DNA from: Alphaproteobacteria bacterium
Lineage (GTDB): Bacteria; Pseudomonadota; Alphaproteobacteria; Paracaedibacterales; CAIULA01
Assembly: GCA_019751935.1 (NCBI GenBank)
Contig: JAIEMR010000159.1
Span: 1 to 15,238, forward strand
Direction of reading: 5' to 3'
DNA: 15,238 bases
Shown here: in pieces, positions 13,908 to 15,238 of the stretch
Numbering within the stretch: position 1 is the first letter of the stretch
Layout: every line of letters starts with the position of its first letter
Translations under genes and position numbers: made by a program
Notes under the pieces: generated by a model
What the model was told of the DNA's origin: nothing
What the model saw: the letters and a program-made list of their open reading frames with translations, nothing else
Databases searched by the model: none

Positions 13908-14120
13908 CTAACTAAAAGTTCTTTAATTGTCGATGAACTAATTAAAAGAAAACCCCTTTTCTTTTAATTAAGATTTTGCTAATTAAAAGTTCTTTAATTG
14001 TCGATGAGCTAATTAAAAGAAAATCCACTTTCCTTTAATTAAGGTTTTGCTAATTAAAAGTTCTTTAATTGTCGATGAGCTAATTAAAAGAAAATCCACT
14101 TTCCTTTAGTTAATCCTTCC
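13908..14120. repeat. Three 71-bp tandem repeats with AT-rich hairpins
   Basis: Units start at 13908, 13979 and 14050, exactly 71 bp apart. Each begins CTAATTAAAAGTTCTTTAAT (first unit CTAACT...), continues TGTCGATGA(G/A)CTAATTAAAA and ends in a CTTT-rich stretch. Unit 1 contains a perfect inverted repeat: TAATTAAAAGAAAA (13939-13952), loop CCCC, and its reverse complement (13957-13970). Units 2 and 3 are almost identical to each other and keep weaker versions of the stem. A partial, degenerate unit (about 13880-13907) overlaps the start of the longest Fic frame. The array fills the space between recG's stop and fic. Confidence 0.92.
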
Positions 14121-14122
14121 AA

Positions 14123-15238
14123 TCACCCCGCCCGCTTATATCTCAGCACATCGTCTTTTCCAAACAATCGCAGTAATAACTGCAAGGCTTTTCCGCGTTC
14201 TGATTCTAATAATGGATCACTTTTAGAGATTTGTCTGGCTTCCTTGTTGGCAAGCGATAAAAAGTCAGAATACAGTTCATAGTGATCATTTTCCTTGTCA
14301 GAAAAATCAACAAAGCGAAAGCGCGGCAGGCCGCTTTGTTTGGTACCCAAAATCTCTCCTGATCCGCGTAGTCTTAAATCTGCTTCAGCCACTACGAACC
14401 CGTCATCGGTTGCGCGCATGGTTTCGATGCGTTTGCGGGCAATGGGGGTTAGGCCTGAATCATAAAGCAATAAGCAACTGGATGCTTCGCTGCCCCTTCC
14501 AACACGCCCCCTTAATTGGTGCAACTGGGCAAGGCCAAAGCGTTCGGCATGTTCAATCACCATAATGGTTGCGGACGGGACATCAACGCCAACCTCAATC
14601 ACGGTGGTGGCAATCAAGATTTGCGCTTCGCCGCTACTGAACGTCTCCATCGCTTTTTCTTTGTCTTGAGATTTCATTTTGCCGTGAATGAGTGCAACCT
14701 TCCCAGGAAACACCTCAGATAAATGAGCAAATCGTTCCGTTACAGCCGAAAGGTCAACCTTTTCTGATTCCTCAACCAACGGGCAAACCCAGTAAATCTG
14801 TTGTTTGTTTTCCATCGCTCGCACTAAGGCTTCTACTACCTCATCCAATCGTTTTAAGGACATAGACCGCGTTACAATTGTTTGCCTTCCCGGTGGTTTT
14901 TCACGCAAAATGGAAACGTCCATATCGCCATAATTGGCCAGCTGCAAGGTGCGGGGAATGGGGGTTGCGGTCATACTCAGGATGTGCGGGTTATTGCCTT
15001 TTGCGCACAAAGTTGCCCGTTGTTCAACGCCAAAACGGTGTTGTTCGTCAACAATGGCAAGGCCTAAGTTTTTAAAATTGACTGTGTCTTGGATAACCGC
15101 ATGGGTTCCAACAAGAAATTGGATGGTCCCGTTTTCAAGGTTTTCTAAAATCTTTTTACGGGCCAGCCCCTTTTCACGGCCGGTTAAAATATCAACATGT
15201 ACGCCGATTGGATCTAGGTATTGTTTCATGGTTTTATA
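14123..15238 (-). CDS. recG: ATP-dependent DNA helicase RecG, C-terminal part (5' end outside window)
   Basis: RecG reverses stalled replication forks and migrates branched DNA. The window holds 371 residues, about the last half of a protein usually near 690 residues. The frame stays open to the window edge and begins YKTMKQYL, matching the region after the 'EQHY' segment of RecG, so the internal Met at 15229 is not the start. Visible in order: GTHAVIQDTVNFKNLGLAIV, DEQHRFGVEQR (Walker B, DEQH), SMTATPIPRTL (motif III), IATTVIEVGVDVP, QLRGRVGRG (motif VI), RLRGSGEILGTKQSGLPRF, and a C-terminal LLLRLFGKDD. All helicase motifs present look intact. It is a core gene, marking the edge of the accessory region. 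The hairpin-rich tandem array follows its stop at 14123. Confidence 0.96.
   Translation of the reverse strand, partial: YKTMKQYLDPIGVHVDILTGREKGLARKKILENLENGTIQFLVGTHAVIQDTVNFKNLGLAIVDEQHRFGVEQRATLCAKGNNPHILSMTATPIPRTLQLANYGDMDVSILREKPPGRQTIVTRSMSLKRLDEVVEALVRAMENKQQIYWVCPLVEESEKVDLSAVTERFAHLSEVFPGKVALIHGKMKSQDKEKAMETFSSGEAQILIATTVIEVGVDVPSATIMVIEHAERFGLAQLHQLRGRVGRGSEASSCLLLYDSGLTPIARKRIETMRATDDGFVVAEADLRLRGSGEILGTKQSGLPRFRFVDFSDKENDHYELYSDFLSLANKEARQISKSDPLLESERGKALQLLLRLFGKDDVLRYKRAG

Noticed and set aside
13908..14120. CRISPR-like array at the 71-bp repeats
   Set aside because: The whole 71-bp unit is repeated, including the parts that would be spacers, so it is a plain tandem repeat.
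14123..15229. A complete 368-residue helicase starting at the internal Met
   Set aside because: The frame remains open to the window edge and the sequence before the Met (Y-K-T) continues the RecG family pattern, so the gene is cut by the window.

Overview
The window looks like an accessory region from an AT-rich bacterial chromosome. I infer an alphaproteobacterium with a host-associated or intracellular life (Holosporales/Rickettsiales-like). The reasons are a holin of the type known from alphaproteobacterial gene transfer agents (GTAs), a 10-TM EamA-type permease, a Fic enzyme, several small secreted proteins of unknown function, a pair of secreted ankyrin-like paralogues, decaying coding DNA, and many copies of a REP-like palindromic repeat. 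Taxonomy is inference only; there is no rRNA or other strong marker gene here.

Layout. 1-1074: a small minus-strand gene with a palindromic operator, then a mostly empty stretch with one palindromic repeat. 1075-2540 (minus): a small secreted protein and an EamA/DMT transporter, each followed by an intrinsic terminator. 2629-5647 (plus): three genes that look like the distal end of a phage or GTA tail module (large hub/baseplate-like protein, unknown structural protein, short tail fibre). 5825-9564 (minus): two tandem 475-residue secreted paralogues with an ankyrin-like block, then a YefM-YoeB toxin-antitoxin pair with a recognisable GTAC-core operator. 9652-10617 (plus): a lysis cassette, SleB-like cell wall hydrolase plus GTA-type 3TM holin. 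10452-13867 (minus): a secreted hypothetical whose 3' end overlaps the holin gene antisense, a membrane-anchored hypothetical with decayed coding DNA upstream, and a Fic AMP-transferase. 13908-14120: three exact-period 71-bp tandem repeats with AT-rich hairpins. 14123-15238 (minus): the C-terminal half of RecG, running off the window edge.

How it fits together. The plus-strand tail genes and the plus-strand lysis cassette look like one late phage/GTA-type module that has been split by a minus-strand block of accessory cargo (secreted paralogue pair plus toxin-antitoxin). No terminase, portal, capsid or integrase gene is present, so within this window it is a partial module. REP-like elements sit next to the 3' ends of several genes (the hub gene, the fibre gene and both paralogues), which suggests they act as transcript ends or as recombination points. 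The most unusual things are the secreted paralogue pair embedded in the module, the convergent holin/secreted-protein overlap, and the 71-bp tandem array upstream of the Fic gene.
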